NCBI GenBank assembly: GCA_038380795.1
Contig: CM076263.1
Span: forward strand, 6,500,709-6,564,708
Length of the DNA stretch: 64,000 nucleotides
Direction: 5' to 3'
Origin: Pyrocephalus nanus
Taxonomy: Eukaryota > Chordata > Aves > Passeriformes > Tyrannidae
Of this stretch, positions 32,361-45,870 are shown in pieces; the stretch's first letter is position 1; each line of letters starts with the position of its first letter. Made by a program: the position numbers and the translations under genes. The notes under the pieces are model-generated. The model saw only the letters and a program-made list of their open reading frames with translations, was not told where the DNA came from and searched no databases.

Positions 32361-35275
32361 ACAAAATCATCTTTCCTCTCCATATTTTGTGCAATAAATC
32401 CCTGGCATTCACATCACAAAATGGATACATAATGCCCACCTCACCAAATTACTGGAAACCTGCAGTGACAAAAACGGTTTTCCTCAAACCAAGCCCAGCT
32501 ACTGACACACCAGTACACTTTGTCTGTGCTTGGGGTTGGCTTCTGCTCTGCCTTACACCACGAAAGCTTCCATGGCCTTCAGAGTTGCCTCCCTACGTTT
32601 GCACCCAGGTGACAGAGAGCAGAATCCAACCCCAGCACTACAAGTTCAAACATTTTTCACCCGGCTCTAGGGAGGGGATGGATTAGACAAACTGAACTTT
32701 CTGAAAAGATCAATATGGAACATCTCTTTCAATTACTCTCTGAGGCACTAAGCCTGTGAAGTCGGTTATGATGCATTTATAAATCTTTCCAGGAGGGGCT
32801 GTCTGACATCCTCCTCTCCCACCTTTACTCCCTGCAAGTAATCCCTTACTTCCTGGGATGGGCTGGCAGGGCAGTGTTATTTACCCTGACTGGCAGGGAA
32901 GGATCAGGCCTGAGTCTTTCAGAAACAGGACAGATGGGGACCTTTTTCATCTCCCCTCCCTGGCCACTAACATTCACATAATCAGAGAAGCAGCTACAGA
33001 ATAACAGGAGGGGCCACATCCAAACCATGTGAAAGCCCCTGCAAAGTCACTGGAACCAGAAGACATTGCAGAAGCTGAATGTGTGCATTATACTCTCCAA
33101 AAAGATCACAGCCCTTATAGATTACTAATTTGGATGCAATTTTATAGGGGAATGGGGTGGGGGAGCCCTTATGCCGACACAGCTCCTTTGATTCACGGAA
33201 CAGGTTTAAAGCCTACCCAAAAAGTTATGCTGAAGGTTGATTTAAGTTCAGTCATCTCCTACAAGCCTGCTGGTTCCTCTCTGATACTGCGGAGTTGAAG
33301 TGAGGATTTGGAGCACACAGTGAGAGTTTTCTGGAGGACCATGAGTCACTATGGTTTTCTGTGCGTTTACTTGCCAGGACGACAGGAAACCTGCCAGTTA
33401 AAAAGAGCATCAGGGTCACTCGAGATGCAATCTGTGTCCCTAATTCTCCATCTCCAAATACCCCTGCTTAAGATCAGGCTGTCTAAAGTTTTATTTTGCT
33501 TTCTTCCTTGGTGTCTGGTTAGGACCATCTCTAGAGGCATCAGCTGAAAGGCAGTAACAGGCTCAGGCAGTGAAGGCTGAGAGTGTTTAATACGTAAAAG
33601 CTATTTAGACGTTGCTTCAACAAGGCTGCAGGATTAACGCATATTAATTCCCATCTTTCAAATCCTACTTTGGACCAGGCCTAAAGACATCGCTGCTGGG
33701 AGAACTGTCTCCACTCCTGTGAGGCTGTTTCTTTCCTGTAGGGTGCAGTGAGACAGCTTTTGGGGTGCACAGAGGATGAGCCCGTGTCTCCTCTTAGGGT
33801 GAGAGAAAACCCACACGATGGCGTATAGAGAGGAAATAAATGCAGGGCAGCTCAGCCTCCTCTGCATTAAATACATCCTCTTGCTGCATGTGACACGGTG
33901 GCATCTTGGGATTGCCTTGGCTCTGGGCTAAAGTGTGTCACCTCCGCTGGGGCTGAGAGCCCCACTGTGCTGCATGCTGCACAGATGGGGGACAAAGAGA
34001 CACCTCCAGCCTCAAGGTCCTGGGATGCCAGGCAGGGGACGGGAGACAGCAGATGGATACCAGCAGACAGGGGAAGTGTGAGTTGATGCTGAGACATTAT
34101 TCGGCAACGTGGCTGGCAGCCATCCCACCAACCCAGCCGCTTCAGGATCCCGAGCAAGAGCCGGGAGTGAGAAGGGGTTCGGTGGCAGCTGAGGGGTTTT
34201 GGTCTTGGCTAATTAACCCAGCAAATGTGATAGCCATCCTGGGATATCTCCCACCAGGTCCCTTCTTGACCTTCTAACTCTCCTTTGCCCCAGCTTGAGA
34301 AATGTCAGGAGAGAGGTAAGTCTTTGAGTTTTGGCTGCTTTGAGAGCAATGTTGGGGAGACTCCTGGCCTGGAAGTGTCTGCTTTACTGGTGTATCTTCA
34401 CACAGGAGACACCTCTGCAGCCCTTGACCCCTGCTTTTAAGGAATCAGGAGGTGCAGATGCAGGCAGGGAAAAAGAGGGAATTGGCAGTGTGTGAGAAAT
34501 CCTGCAAACACCTCTGGGAAAAGCGTTCTCCTCCATTTCTTTCCTTTGAGATGACCAAAATCTCAGCAGCTACAGGGGTGAAGCTCTTGGTCTTTCACCC
34601 ACTGAGGATTTGGCCCTGTGGGGATAGCCAGGAGGGACTTTCAGCCTCCAGTGTGGCATCTTTTCCCCACCATGCCTGAGGAGGCCGTGGCAGCCCAGAA
34701 GATGCCCTCACTGCCTCTGGATGGGAATAACAGCAGCGGGGAAGACATTTCAGGAGCAGCTGCGGATTATGGCGAGGAAAACTGTCCATAACCTGATCCT
34801 AACTGCAGGATCAGGCTGCAGCGAGGTTGAAAAGGACATAGCATCCTCGGTGACAGCATTCTGTGTAAGTGCCAGCCTTATTTTAACCCAATTGTTGCTG
34901 CTAATGAGGGGATATATAGACACCAAGGAAAATTTGCACGAAGCGGCTGCATAAGAATTAACTCTTTTGGAGTGAAATTCCTAGCGTGAGACAGTCTTGG
35001 TACATGTTGAGGAACTAATATTTTTAAACAATCTTTGCTGGGAATTTCTACATGGAGGTACATTTGCGTTTTTGGAAAAGAACTTTTTATGAACTTTTTC
35101 CCCTTTATCACCAAGTAGAAATAACTTGTTGATACAGAGCATATAATATGGAAGAGTGACTTCTGTCACATTTACAGATGTTTGGGCAAAATGCACACAA
35201 TAGACGCATTTTTACATTGTAGTGGTTACATTATCTAGAAAAAACAGAAACATGTACATGACTTCATTAAAGATT
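32361..35275 (+). other. Intron 1 block: no gene recognised
   Basis: Largely unique DNA with moderately C+G-rich stretches around 33950-34760. Open frames of up to about 100 codons on both strands show no domain. I see no transposon body. Confidence 0.6.
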
Positions 35276-35350
35276 TAGGGCTCTATCCTGCACCGTTTAA
35301 GTCAATGGGAGTTTTTCACTGATTTTAATGGAAGTTAGATAGAGGCTCAT
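35276..35350. repeat. Degraded palindromic repeat remnant
   Basis: GGGCTCTATCCTGCACC, GTCAATGGGAGTTTTTCACTG and GATTTTAATGGAAGTTAG with a terminal ATAGAGGCTC follow the order of a palindromic sauropsid repeat. The ends GGGCTCTATC and GATAGAGGCTC are inverted to each other. Confidence 0.5.
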
Positions 35351-35448
35351 ATGCCAAAGTAATGCAGTTGCTAAGGAATAAATATCGACACAGGTGGGTC
35401 AATATATTGGTGTCTTTTAAGTGCTAAACCTGTACTTTGAGATACCTA

Positions 35449-35452
<4 letters not shown>

Positions 35453-35493
<41 letters not shown>
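35453..35493 (+). repeat. Poly-T run of 41 bases
   Basis: An uninterrupted run of 41 T. It may be a simple repeat or the reversed tail of a lost retrotransposed piece; no body is recognised to its left. Its exact length is uncertain in any assembly. Confidence 0.85.
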
Positions 35494-35495
<2 letters not shown>

Positions 35496-35609
35496 ATATT
35501 CATTGTAACTGCAGTGCAGCCATCCTGCTGCTAAAGAGCAGGACATGGTGGGTACCAGTATTCACTGTGTAGTAGTGACACCTTCAGGTTACTACCAAAA
35601 CCAGTCCCC

Positions 35610-35745
35610 TCTGTGCAAGGTGCTGCACACGTATGTGTGGGGAAAGAAATCTTTAGTGAGAGATTCGGTGACTTGACCAAGGATGTAGGGCACAGTAGTG
35701 ATGGAGGTTGCTGTGAAAACCAGGGACTGCAGCTCCAGGGAGAAA
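35610..35745 (+). repeat. MIR-like amniote SINE fragment
   Basis: GTGCAAGGTGCTGCACACG, then GTGACTTGACCAAGGATG and CCAGGGACTGCAGCTCCAG, follow the order of the MIR-like SINE (GTGCTAGGTGCTGTACA, GTGACTTGCCCAAGGTCA, CCAGGTCTCCTGAGTCCCAG). Diverged copy, + orientation. Confidence 0.5.
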
Positions 35746-38700
35746 CTGCACAGAGTTAATCAAGTCTTGCTTGGGAGGTTTGGGATATTTTTCACCAGGG
35801 GGGATAAAAAAAAAAAAAATTAAAAAAAATAGGTTAAGCTCAAAAATTAATTTGTTTTATTTTCTATGGAAAAAACCCCAGAACCCTCAATTTATTTTTA
35901 ATTATTTTTTTTTACACATACATGTTGGGACATCGTCTATATTTTTCATAAAATATAATAGCAAAAAGTGATCACAACTATTTAGAAAAGAAATTATTCC
36001 AACAAATAAACTTTTTTCAGATAATAAAAGGAAATGTTTTGACTTTATCCTTTTTATGTCCTGCTTGAAAAAACTTGCCAAATTTCCTCCAAATCTGTGA
36101 ACAGCTTTCCTTCTTGCTAAGCTATTTTTCCTCTACAAATATCAGCTGACAAAAAAAATCGTGTAAGTCTAGTCATCAAGCTAACAGTCTGCTCTCAGCC
36201 TCTCCAAACTAAGCAAAAAAGTATACAAAATAGAAAAGAAATTAGGAAAGAGCCAAAGAGGCCAGAAGAAAAGCAGAAAGGCTTTCTTCTCTTAAAGCAT
36301 CAGCCTGGAGTATGAGGATATTACTCCAAGATGCACAAGAACCACTAGAAACAGCCACCTCCATATGAACAGAGAGAGAGCTGTGCTCTGCCTCCATCTA
36401 ATACGTGAGATTTATAAGTGCTTCAGCTCCCCAGAGGCACTCAGGCATATTGCTATATATAGGACTGTTCCCAGATTACAGAATGCCTTCCCTTGACTGT
36501 AGCATTTTCAGACCACAGGGATTTTTTGCTTCTTTTTATTTTCCTTTAAAACCAGCCCACTCCAAGCTGTTTCCCTTTGTTTGCTCCACCACCAGTGTTA
36601 ATCATTGCATGGAAATGGGTTCAATGTCCGGTTCAAAACCAATCCTAGGCAAATATAGATAAACAGCCTCTCCCAGGAAGCGACAATATTTGTGCGGCAC
36701 ATAATGTGGACAATAGATTTGTTTTCTGAACGAGTTAGCTGGAAAATCAGTCAGGGCTCTGCCTCACATTGAGCTGTGCCTCCACTGAGGCCAGGGCTGG
36801 GCAACAGTGGGGGCTACAGCTGCTGAGCTCGGGGTTGATGGAGGTCCACACGGAGGCATCACCCATGGAGGATGTGATTCTGCCCCAGCTCCCACGCAGG
36901 ACATTTAGCTTGGCAAGTTTCTGGTTTAATCTGAAGCGTTCACAGGACCTACAACCATCACCCCTGCAGGAACAGGAATTGGACAGGGACAGCTACTGTT
37001 CACATATGGGTTGTGGTTTTACACCTTTTTGGGGAAGACATGGACAGATCCTGCCACAGTGCTGAGTTCCTCCTGTGCAGATCTGGTTTTCCTCTCTGTT
37101 TGAACTACAGAAAAATAATCTCTTTGCCCTCCTTCACTCTGAAACTGCTGTGTGATTTCATACAACCTTGCTTCTGCAATCAGTGGCCCCTCCTCCATTT
37201 CTTACTTCATTTTTTTTTTTTTTGTGCTTTCCTTCCCTGTCATTATTTTTGTCCAACAGCTATTTGTTCAGTAATCTCCCCCAAGAGATTATCACACTAA
37301 TAGGCAGTCAACAAAACAAGAAAGAAAGAAAGACACAGTACTTAAAGGATGAATACTTGGGAGAGAGCATCAGTCTTTTGATGTCCTGATTCCAGTCGGG
37401 TTTATTTGCTATATATATGTCTATAATAACTATACATCTTCGTACAGCTGTCCTACTGCTCAAACAAAGATTTCTGACTGCCTTGCAAACCTTATACCTC
37501 TCTTTTGCTCTCAGGGAGGGGGAAAGCAACGGCATTCCTAGTACCCAAAGGGGTACCTTGGCAGCAGGATGGCTTGGCTGCAAAGTCAGTCCACCCATTA
37601 CACACGTTTTCCTGCCCTCTGAACCAGCAGCCCATGTCCTGAAAATGTCTACACACCTTCCAACTTATGCCCATGGCTGTTCCCATTCCCATTTGAGGAG
37701 TCCATGTCTCCTTGATGGTTGGATAAATAACATGGTTCAGAACCAGGGCCCCCTCTCCAAACATAGATGTCGTATTTCACTCAGTCACGACCGACTAAAA
37801 GAATATCATCCGATCTTTAGTGACCCTACTGTGCTGAGTGGATAATAGCCAGGCATTTAATACAGATGCAGGAAAAGGCAGGGTAATTCAGGAGGGAAAA
37901 GATGGCTGCAACTGTGCCACATTTTGCAGCATGGTCTGAGAAAAGCTGCAAGTACACTTCTCAAAGAAAGTTTGGTTTTCCAGGCGTGCTCCTTCTTTGG
38001 TGGTTGCTCTTGATTTGCTTTTTCTCAGACAAATTCTTCTTTTAAACTGGCAGTGAAAACTTACTTAGGACTGCATTAGGGGCTTTTGAAAACACCCTTT
38101 TTTTTCTTCCCTGGAAATTGATACCACACACTTGGGCGATTTTATTTTTTTTAACAGATTGGTAGGCATTCTTTTCATTTCCCCCTTGTGATTTTATACA
38201 GAACGCTTTTTCAGGCAGATCTTTTCGCACCCCTCCAAAGCAGTCAATGAAACCATTCTCATGCATACAATTAAGCAGAAAGAAGGGGGGAGGAAAAAAA
38301 GCTACAGCTACAACAACCTAATAATTTCATCTGAAAAAATCCTCCAGATTGTTAATATTCTGAAGTAACAAATCCTTTTGAATAGAACTTCAAAAAAGTC
38401 ATGCATGCCTTTAACAATAATTTTACATACCCACAAATTTGGGAACATATGGAAGCTAATAATTTTAAAGTTAAAATAACATAATACATTCTGCCCCCAG
38501 TTTTCTCTGATCCTGCACAGCTGAAGCTGACAGGAGCTTTATTATTGACTTTGCTGAGCAAATGATAAGCTACTTAATGGGGTCCAGCCTCACTCAAGTC
38601 AAATAGATGCCCCCTTGTTTCTGATAACATGTAACATAAAACCCAGCATACTCCAATATCCAGAAATCATAGAAGGACAACATGGGAACCTGTATTTAGG

Positions 38701-41700
38701 AAGTAAAAATGCCAGAGGGTGGATCGGGAAGAGCAAATCTCAAATCTTTTCAGTAATACAGGTGTCTTAGGTATCCAGTACCCTATGAGTCCTCCCAAAA
38801 GATCAGAGTGACATAGTTATACCCTGTGATTCCCAGCATACACAGAAGAGGGAGTTCCTATTAGAGTTTGGAAGGCCATAAAGTTGTGACTTTTGACTGG
38901 AAAGGAAACAAGAAATTGGGGTTTGAATACAATAGGGCTTTATTGCCAAGCCCTGATGCATTAAGAAAAATAGATCAACCAAAATTTTAATGCTGGATTA
39001 AAAATCTTTAGGCAAAATACGTTCTATCATTTGAGCTCAAAACAGTACACTGGGAATTTATAATTGTTGTTTTGCAGTATTTCAATCTTCAAGATTCAGA
39101 TTTTCTTAGTTAACATACAGGCTGAAAAATGTACATTTGGAAAAAAAAAAAAAAGTTGAGATTCTCATATATTCTCACATGTTCTGGAGCTGGTTGTGAG
39201 GAAGCACAGCAAAACACACCAGACTTAGAGAATCTAGAAGAGATAGCAATACCAAAAAGAGAATAGAAATTTTTTCTTTGAGTACTCACATGGTGCATAT
39301 AGTTATTTTCAGGGTCAAGTCTCAAAATTATCTTTAAATTTTACTTGGCTTGCTATTCATTCCCATTTACCTCCTCCTGGAATCCAGTGAACACAGGGAT
39401 CAGCTTTATAAACAAAGTTTAGATCCTTGAGGATTGCTTAGGAAATCTTTTCAACATTAAAGATATAACAGGAAAAAAAAATGGGAAAGAAAGGCATTGC
39501 TTTCTTGAGAACATAAGTACAGCCTCACTGATTCAAAGATATGAAGCACACAATGCCTCTCTGCACCCAGCAGTGGCCACAAACACCTGCCTAGAGAATA
39601 GTGAGAACAGGGCAAGTGCACAGAAGACCTCCTTCAGACATTCTTCTCTCAGGCCCTCACCATTTTCAGCCCAAGGGATTTTCAAAGCCTGATGCCATTC
39701 ACTTCTTCACGTAATTAACAATAATGAGAAATGTCATCACTGTGCAGATCCAGTACACAGTTCTTGAAAGCCCAGCACTGTAGGTGCATGACATATTCCA
39801 TCTATGTCTGTGCATCTGGTCAACAGAGAGAAGAAAAATAATTCAGAGGGCACAATAAGGCCTTGAGCAGAGTCTTCTAGAAGAACCAAGGGAAAATACC
39901 AGTCCAGAGACCTGTCTGGAGTACACAAGGTTTTAAGATGTCTTTTAGGATGGGCTATAAGGATGTATATACCATTTATATAAGAAAAAAACCTATCACA
40001 TAATTCTTTGATGAAACAGTACATCTGGAACCAGATCAAATGTCTGCAATAAAAGCTGAATACATGTAAAACTCACTCCCATTTAATGTTCCACTCTAAG
40101 CTTCAGGCTCAGCTAGATTAGAAATAAAGTCCATCCAATCTTTCAGATGAGCCTGGAGTTTTAAAGAAACAGGAAGGACTTTTGCTTTTGTGACATTGTC
40201 CTGTGGTGAGTCCTTAATTTGGAACCAGATGTAAATCCTCAAAAAAACTTGAGAAAGCATGACTGGAGAGACCATCAAATGATTTTTTTTTTTCATATTT
40301 TTCTCATGATTTTATAACATTTCTCAAATGAAAGATTGGGGGTTTAAAAGTAGTGATCAAATTTACCAACACTCCTGTAACAGATCTTTAGACCCCTTAT
40401 CATCTTATAAGGAAAGATTAATTTATATCACTACCTTACACAAATTCCTTGTTTAAAATTTTAATTTCCACTTTGTGCCTGTGAACAATGCAGTAACATC
40501 CTCTTGCTTTTTGTGTTTTCTGGCCCAGGCCAACATCAAAGTCAGCAGTATGAAATTAAGGAGTGCTTTGGATTTCTATTCAAACCACTCTGTATTCCAA
40601 AGCCAAGCCCCTACCTCTCCTCATCCCAGGTAGACATTTGCATCCTTTAAATGATCTTGTTTGTTCTATGTGTCGGAATATAGTTATCTGAATATTAATT
40701 ATGGTTTTAGTGAAGTTCATCGGTTGAGTGCAGGAATTGAGAATTCTTCCTTCAGTTGCAGCCACCTGCTTAGATTTCTGTGTTTATCTGCTTCACTGAG
40801 TTTAAATCAGTTTCTGTAAGTGAAAGTCTGTTGCTTTGAGCAGATGTTAATGCTCAGAAATAGTGTACAGTCTGCCATTAGCATATGTAGCATAATGCTA
40901 ATAAATAGAGGCATGTACCACCCTTGAAGGAGATTCTGATTTCAATAGAGAAATCTTCCCCCCATCCTACCAGCCCCTTTCCTTAGGGAAGCTACTGGCT
41001 TATACAGCTGTTATAAGTGAGGGATCTTCCTCCCACCCCCCGAAAGACCTTAGCAAATGGTCCATTCTGTTTATGCTACATTTGGATGATTAATGATATT
41101 GTATAGTGTAACTAAATTGTACTGCTATTATCATCAGGTCACTGCTGACAATTAGATATATCATCTCCTGGGTTCATATACAGATAACAATTTTAACTAT
41201 GTGGATAAGTAAAGGTTTGATGGTGTCCTAATGTTAATGTAAATATTACCACATATTGGAAGTCAGTAATGCACCATATACAGGGATCGTGTTACACAAC
41301 AGCAGCCACAGGGTAGCTGAAGCTGCCGACGTGGTTGTAATAGTGGTTTTCTACTTTATCTTCCTTGTTAATTTTTTCCCCTTCCCTAAGGATTTGGAAT
41401 AATCCATCTGTAAAACATGACAGCCACTTAGGCTCAAAGGGACCCAGCAGCTTTCAAAGCAAAAACTGCAATCAAGCTGATTTGGGATGTCTTGGGTTTT
41501 GGGAGGAGGGAGTTCAGTTACCTCGGTGCTCTCCTGGCTTCCTGCTCAGTGCGGTGCTCAGAGCACCAGTACTAAAACAGAGCCACTGGAAGAAAAGTTG
41601 TTGTTTGCGCATGGCCAGCTTAGCCATGAGAAGGGGAAAATCTGAGAAAATCAGGTCCTGAAAGTGTCTTCGTGTTTTGTCTTGAGAGCAGATCAGTGTT

Positions 41701-44700
41701 CCTAATCCTGACAGCTGCAAGAAACCATTTTAGAGAGAGGTCGTATTAAGTCAAGATGAAAAATTTGAGAAAGGACTTATTGCAGGAATGCAACATTACA
41801 GCTCCTGGCTAAAGTTGAAAGTATATTGAAAAGGTTTGGAGGAGCAAGAATTCAAACTGAGTAAAGCCTCTGCCCCTTTTATTGTTCATCCATCAATAAC
41901 TGGCACATGTCATGTTAGGGCACAGACTAGAAATTAATTTTCTCGCTAATATTAAGAAACTTTATTGCACCAACCCTTATCTTCATAAATCCCGAAATAT
42001 ACCAAGAGCAAAGAACACGGAAGTCACTGCAATAATACCAGCAGAAAACTGGAGCATGATAAAAATCAGCTTTACAGGCCTTGCATTTCCATGAGTCTAA
42101 TTCCCATTTCATAGGGAGGAAAACATAGCAATATGCACTCAAAAAGAGAAGAGAATCACTGGATCAGAGCCCCCAATTGATTTATACTCACAGTTTCCTT
42201 CTCAGATAGCAGCAGTGGATGTGAAAAGCCAAGACTACCAGTAATTCTGTTCTCCTCCCGGCATGAAAAGGGAAAGATTTTCCTAAACTCAAGAAATTAC
42301 TGGAGTCAGATTCATTGGACAGTGTTTATTTTTAAGGGGTTTTAGCTACCCATTTCTATCATTTCAGATGGGTGATATATGTTCCATTTTACAGAGGAAG
42401 ACTTTAGAAAGGAGAGAGGTTTTGCAGAGAAATAAAGATGCAAGCCTGAGTTCCCAATTCAGTGATTGTTGCACACCTTGTCTGCTAATTAAATAATGGG
42501 TTTTTAAATTAAAGAAACCAAATGAAACTAAGAACAATAACCAAAAAACAACAAACAAACAAAACCACCACCAACAACAACAAAAAAAACCCAAAACCAC
42601 AAAAGAAGAAACAATTACAAATGCTAGGCAATGATGGCTCCATCCTCTTAGGGAGATGAGTTCATGCTACAGGAGCAGTTCTCTTGTTGGTAAATTTTTA
42701 CAGATACCTAGAACTTGATAAAACAAAAAAACCCCAAAGCAGATCCCGAACTACCCAGGAATGTGCTATATGAACAGAGAGGTAGTGGCAAGTGGAGCCT
42801 TGTGATATTAGCTTCCCACTAATCACCACAGATCAGAGCATCCTTTCACATGACAGCCTGTACCTCCTGGGTAAGGGATTAATCTTCAAGTCAGTGGTTT
42901 TTTTTCTCTGGGCAGAGGTTCCCAAAATCTGTGGGTCTCAGTGCAGAAAGGCAAATTCCTCCAAGAATTCAACCAAGAGGTGTTCCAAGCACACGTCTGC
43001 TGTAAAATCAGTCCATTCAACAATATAAGGGACAGAATATAAGGACTGAATTGTATCAATTCATTTTTATTCCACTGATGTTCCCTTGCCCACTGTTTGC
43101 ACTTATTGATCCACAGCTAGTGGAGAAGGCCAGAAACAGGAAAGGATAAAACTAAGCCCCAAAAGTGCTGCTGTTCTAGACCGGCATAAGACACAACTTG
43201 AAGCCGGAGGGCAGAGGAGGGACAAGGAAGCAGAGCAGCAAGAGAAAGGGAGAACAGAGAAAGAAAAAGAGAATTAGAGACAGAGCAAACAAGATTAAGT
43301 TTGATCTGACTTATTGGATGTACACTCAGAAAGCAAAAGGCGGGGAGAGGAAGGGCAGGGGGAGAGAACATGAACTGCAAGTTCTCTCCTGAGGCTCCGT
43401 GCAATGGTTTTGTCAGAGACTCTCTGAGGCTGGTGCCACTTCGGATGATGTGTAGCTTTAATGAAAGAAGGAGGGGGGCAGGAGTGAAGGGAAAAAGAAA
43501 AAGTGACTGAGACTCTCTGTCTCTTCCTCAGTCTCTGTTTCAGAGACCTATTGGCCATAACTCTTGCAGGGCAAATAACAAGCATTCCCCATCCAAATGT
43601 AAGCACATTGGCACTTAATCCTATTTTATAAAGGTTATAGTTTTACATAAATCACTCGCTCTAAATGCACTTTAGTCATCCTCCTCATGTTAAGTTTCCC
43701 TTTAAGCCTAACTAGGCAAGGAGGATTTCTCCCACTGGCCCTCTGGACATGACGCCACCAAGATTGAACTATGCTCTCCATCTTTAATATCCCTGGAGGG
43801 ATTCGTCTATAATGATGTCAGGGGCTAAGCATATTCCCTTGCCAGGGCGGGGGAATTAAATCTGTCCTTCCCCTCTCTCACTCAGGTCCAGCACAGCTAA
43901 AAACAAGTTGTTTGGAGAGCAGAGAAAACTGGTGATGTTTCACTTTTGATGTCTTGCTCTTCATGCAGATTCCCTAATGTCTACTAAAGGGTGAGCTTAG
44001 TAGCCTTTTCTTCAGTGATTTCACTATCAGTCATCCCATTAATGAAGTTTATAACAGCCTCTGAGACCTCTCCTCTCTGTCATATCATGCTGGATTCGTC
44101 CAGTGAGTTTCAGGGTTACACTGGAAGGACAGACTGACAGAGCCACTCCTAGGCAGGTAGACAGCATAGGTGCTTGAAAAAGCACATTTCACTAAGAAAT
44201 CAGGTTAAAAGATACCACTGACATAATTTCTGCAATTCATCTGTTACATCTTATTGCACAGATGCATCCCCGACAAGAAAGGCACATTCCAGCTCCTGCA
44301 GAATTTTTTAATGAGTTCTGTGTTTGTTTCATTGAAGGGTACACAGAGTCTTGAATCAGCAAGCACCCAAGGAACTTCATGAGCTTGGACCAAGTCAGGT
44401 GCAATGATTTTAGTAACTGCAGAGCAGAGGTACAGTTCTCCAGCTGCTGGCTTTGCTTTTTTGAAGTCCATCAGGACACGCTGCCACAGAAACTGGAGCT
44501 TCATGTGGCCAAAACAGAACTTGAGCTCTTTCAGCTAACATGGCTGAGCCACCTCTGTGATCTCTCACTAAGGCATCTTTGAGTTAAATGTGTTTTCTCT
44601 ACTCAAATTACCCATTTTTGTAGCTTTTCTTTCTGTTTAATCCCTCAGATTTCTGACCTAGTCAATTATCTGAGGTTGAATATATTCAGAAATCATTGGA

Positions 44701-45660
44701 TTGGAATAGTGGAGAGTCAGAGACAGTAACACCACCATCACAGGCCTTGTCTTCTGAAAAGTAACCTTAAAATACACTCTCTTTGCATTGAGAAAATGCA
44801 AGTGAGTAACATTAGCTGGCAGGAAGGTTGCTCCACTCAAGCTGTCTTGATCCCTCTCCACAGATAAGTCTCTGGTAGTCCGCAAAGGACAGAAAGTACC
44901 CTGAATTTCTTGTGAGCAACCTAGAAATCTGCTTTAGTTTTGCACTAGCAAGGAGTTTGCCTCGCCTTTGTATTTAAGAAATGACTCAACATTGCCAGAA
45001 CTAAATGATTGCCTCTGCCTAGCATTAGAAAAGAAGGTGATGCAAAAGGAAGCAGGTCTTTTGGTCTTTCTGGCCTTACATCAGCCAAGAGATGGTTCCT
45101 ATGACTTCCGGTCAACTAATATAAAACCAGGAGTCATTGAACTAAATTCCCAGTGTCTGATTCGGGTTGTGACTGTAAATGGATGATGCCCCATTGAAAT
45201 CTGTTGTGTTTAACTCTCCACACTAATCCTTTGTCTCTTCACACCAGCTCTGATTCTAGCTTCAAACTGATACCACCAAGACACAGACCATCTTAACAGA
45301 AAGCTAAGGACAGATGGGAGATGAAAACCCCTCTGCAGAGAGCAATCTCACACCTATGCAATCCTTAAGCCTTCTATGTCAGACTCAGCTTAAATAACTA
45401 TATAAGCCTAAACAGGGAGGAATGAATTTCACCCACAAACAACATGAAGAGAAATTCTACTTGCCAGTCAGTGACAATTCATGCATTAGCAAATTCACAG
45501 GAAGTTCAAAGCTGCCTAGTTCTGTCACCAGCTTTGCACAGCTGGGAGAAACTCCATTTCCTTGCAATAGTAATGACATTTTACTACAAGAGTAGGAATA
45601 AATTTGTTTTCTACCAGACAACCAACAGAAATAATTCATAAGTTTGCCTTATGCAATATG
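35746..45660 (+). other. Intron 1 block: no gene recognised
   Basis: AT-leaning unique DNA with an A/T-rich patch (35806-35960), T run (37209-37222), a CAA-type simple repeat (42538-42600) and a purine-rich patch (43205-43275). The stretch 43610-43870 keeps CpGs and TA-rich homeodomain-like sites and may be conserved. The longest frame is 142 codons (37417-37845) and has no domain. Confidence 0.6.
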
Positions 45661-45870
45661 GTGGAGTTTGGAAAGCTCAGCTGCAATCAGAGCCCCACAG
45701 TGCAAGGTGCTGTTCATTCTTTAACAAAAACACAAGCCAAAAGAAACAGAAGAGAGGAAGTCATACACTCAAGGCCGTGCAGCAACTCAGCAGCCAAGTG
45801 AAAAAATGAACTTAAGTTTTTTGATCACAAGCCCAGTGTTCCTTATGCTGTACCATTCCCTGTGCCATCA
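45661..45870 (+). repeat. MIR-like amniote SINE, nearly full length
   Basis: Pieces appear in the family's order: CTGCAATCAGAGCCCCACAG, GTGCAAGGTGCTGTTCA, then TCATACACTCAAGGCCGTGC, AGCAACTCAGCAGCCAAG, GATCACAAGCCCAGTGTTCC and a final TACCATTCCCTG. This is the clearest of the MIR-like copies in the window. Confidence 0.6.

Noticed and set aside
36766..36790. GCTGTGCCTCC as a possible CELF4 exon 2 start
   Set aside because: The following codons do not encode FLTYCERES-like RNP1 sequence, and the upstream DNA lacks a good acceptor.
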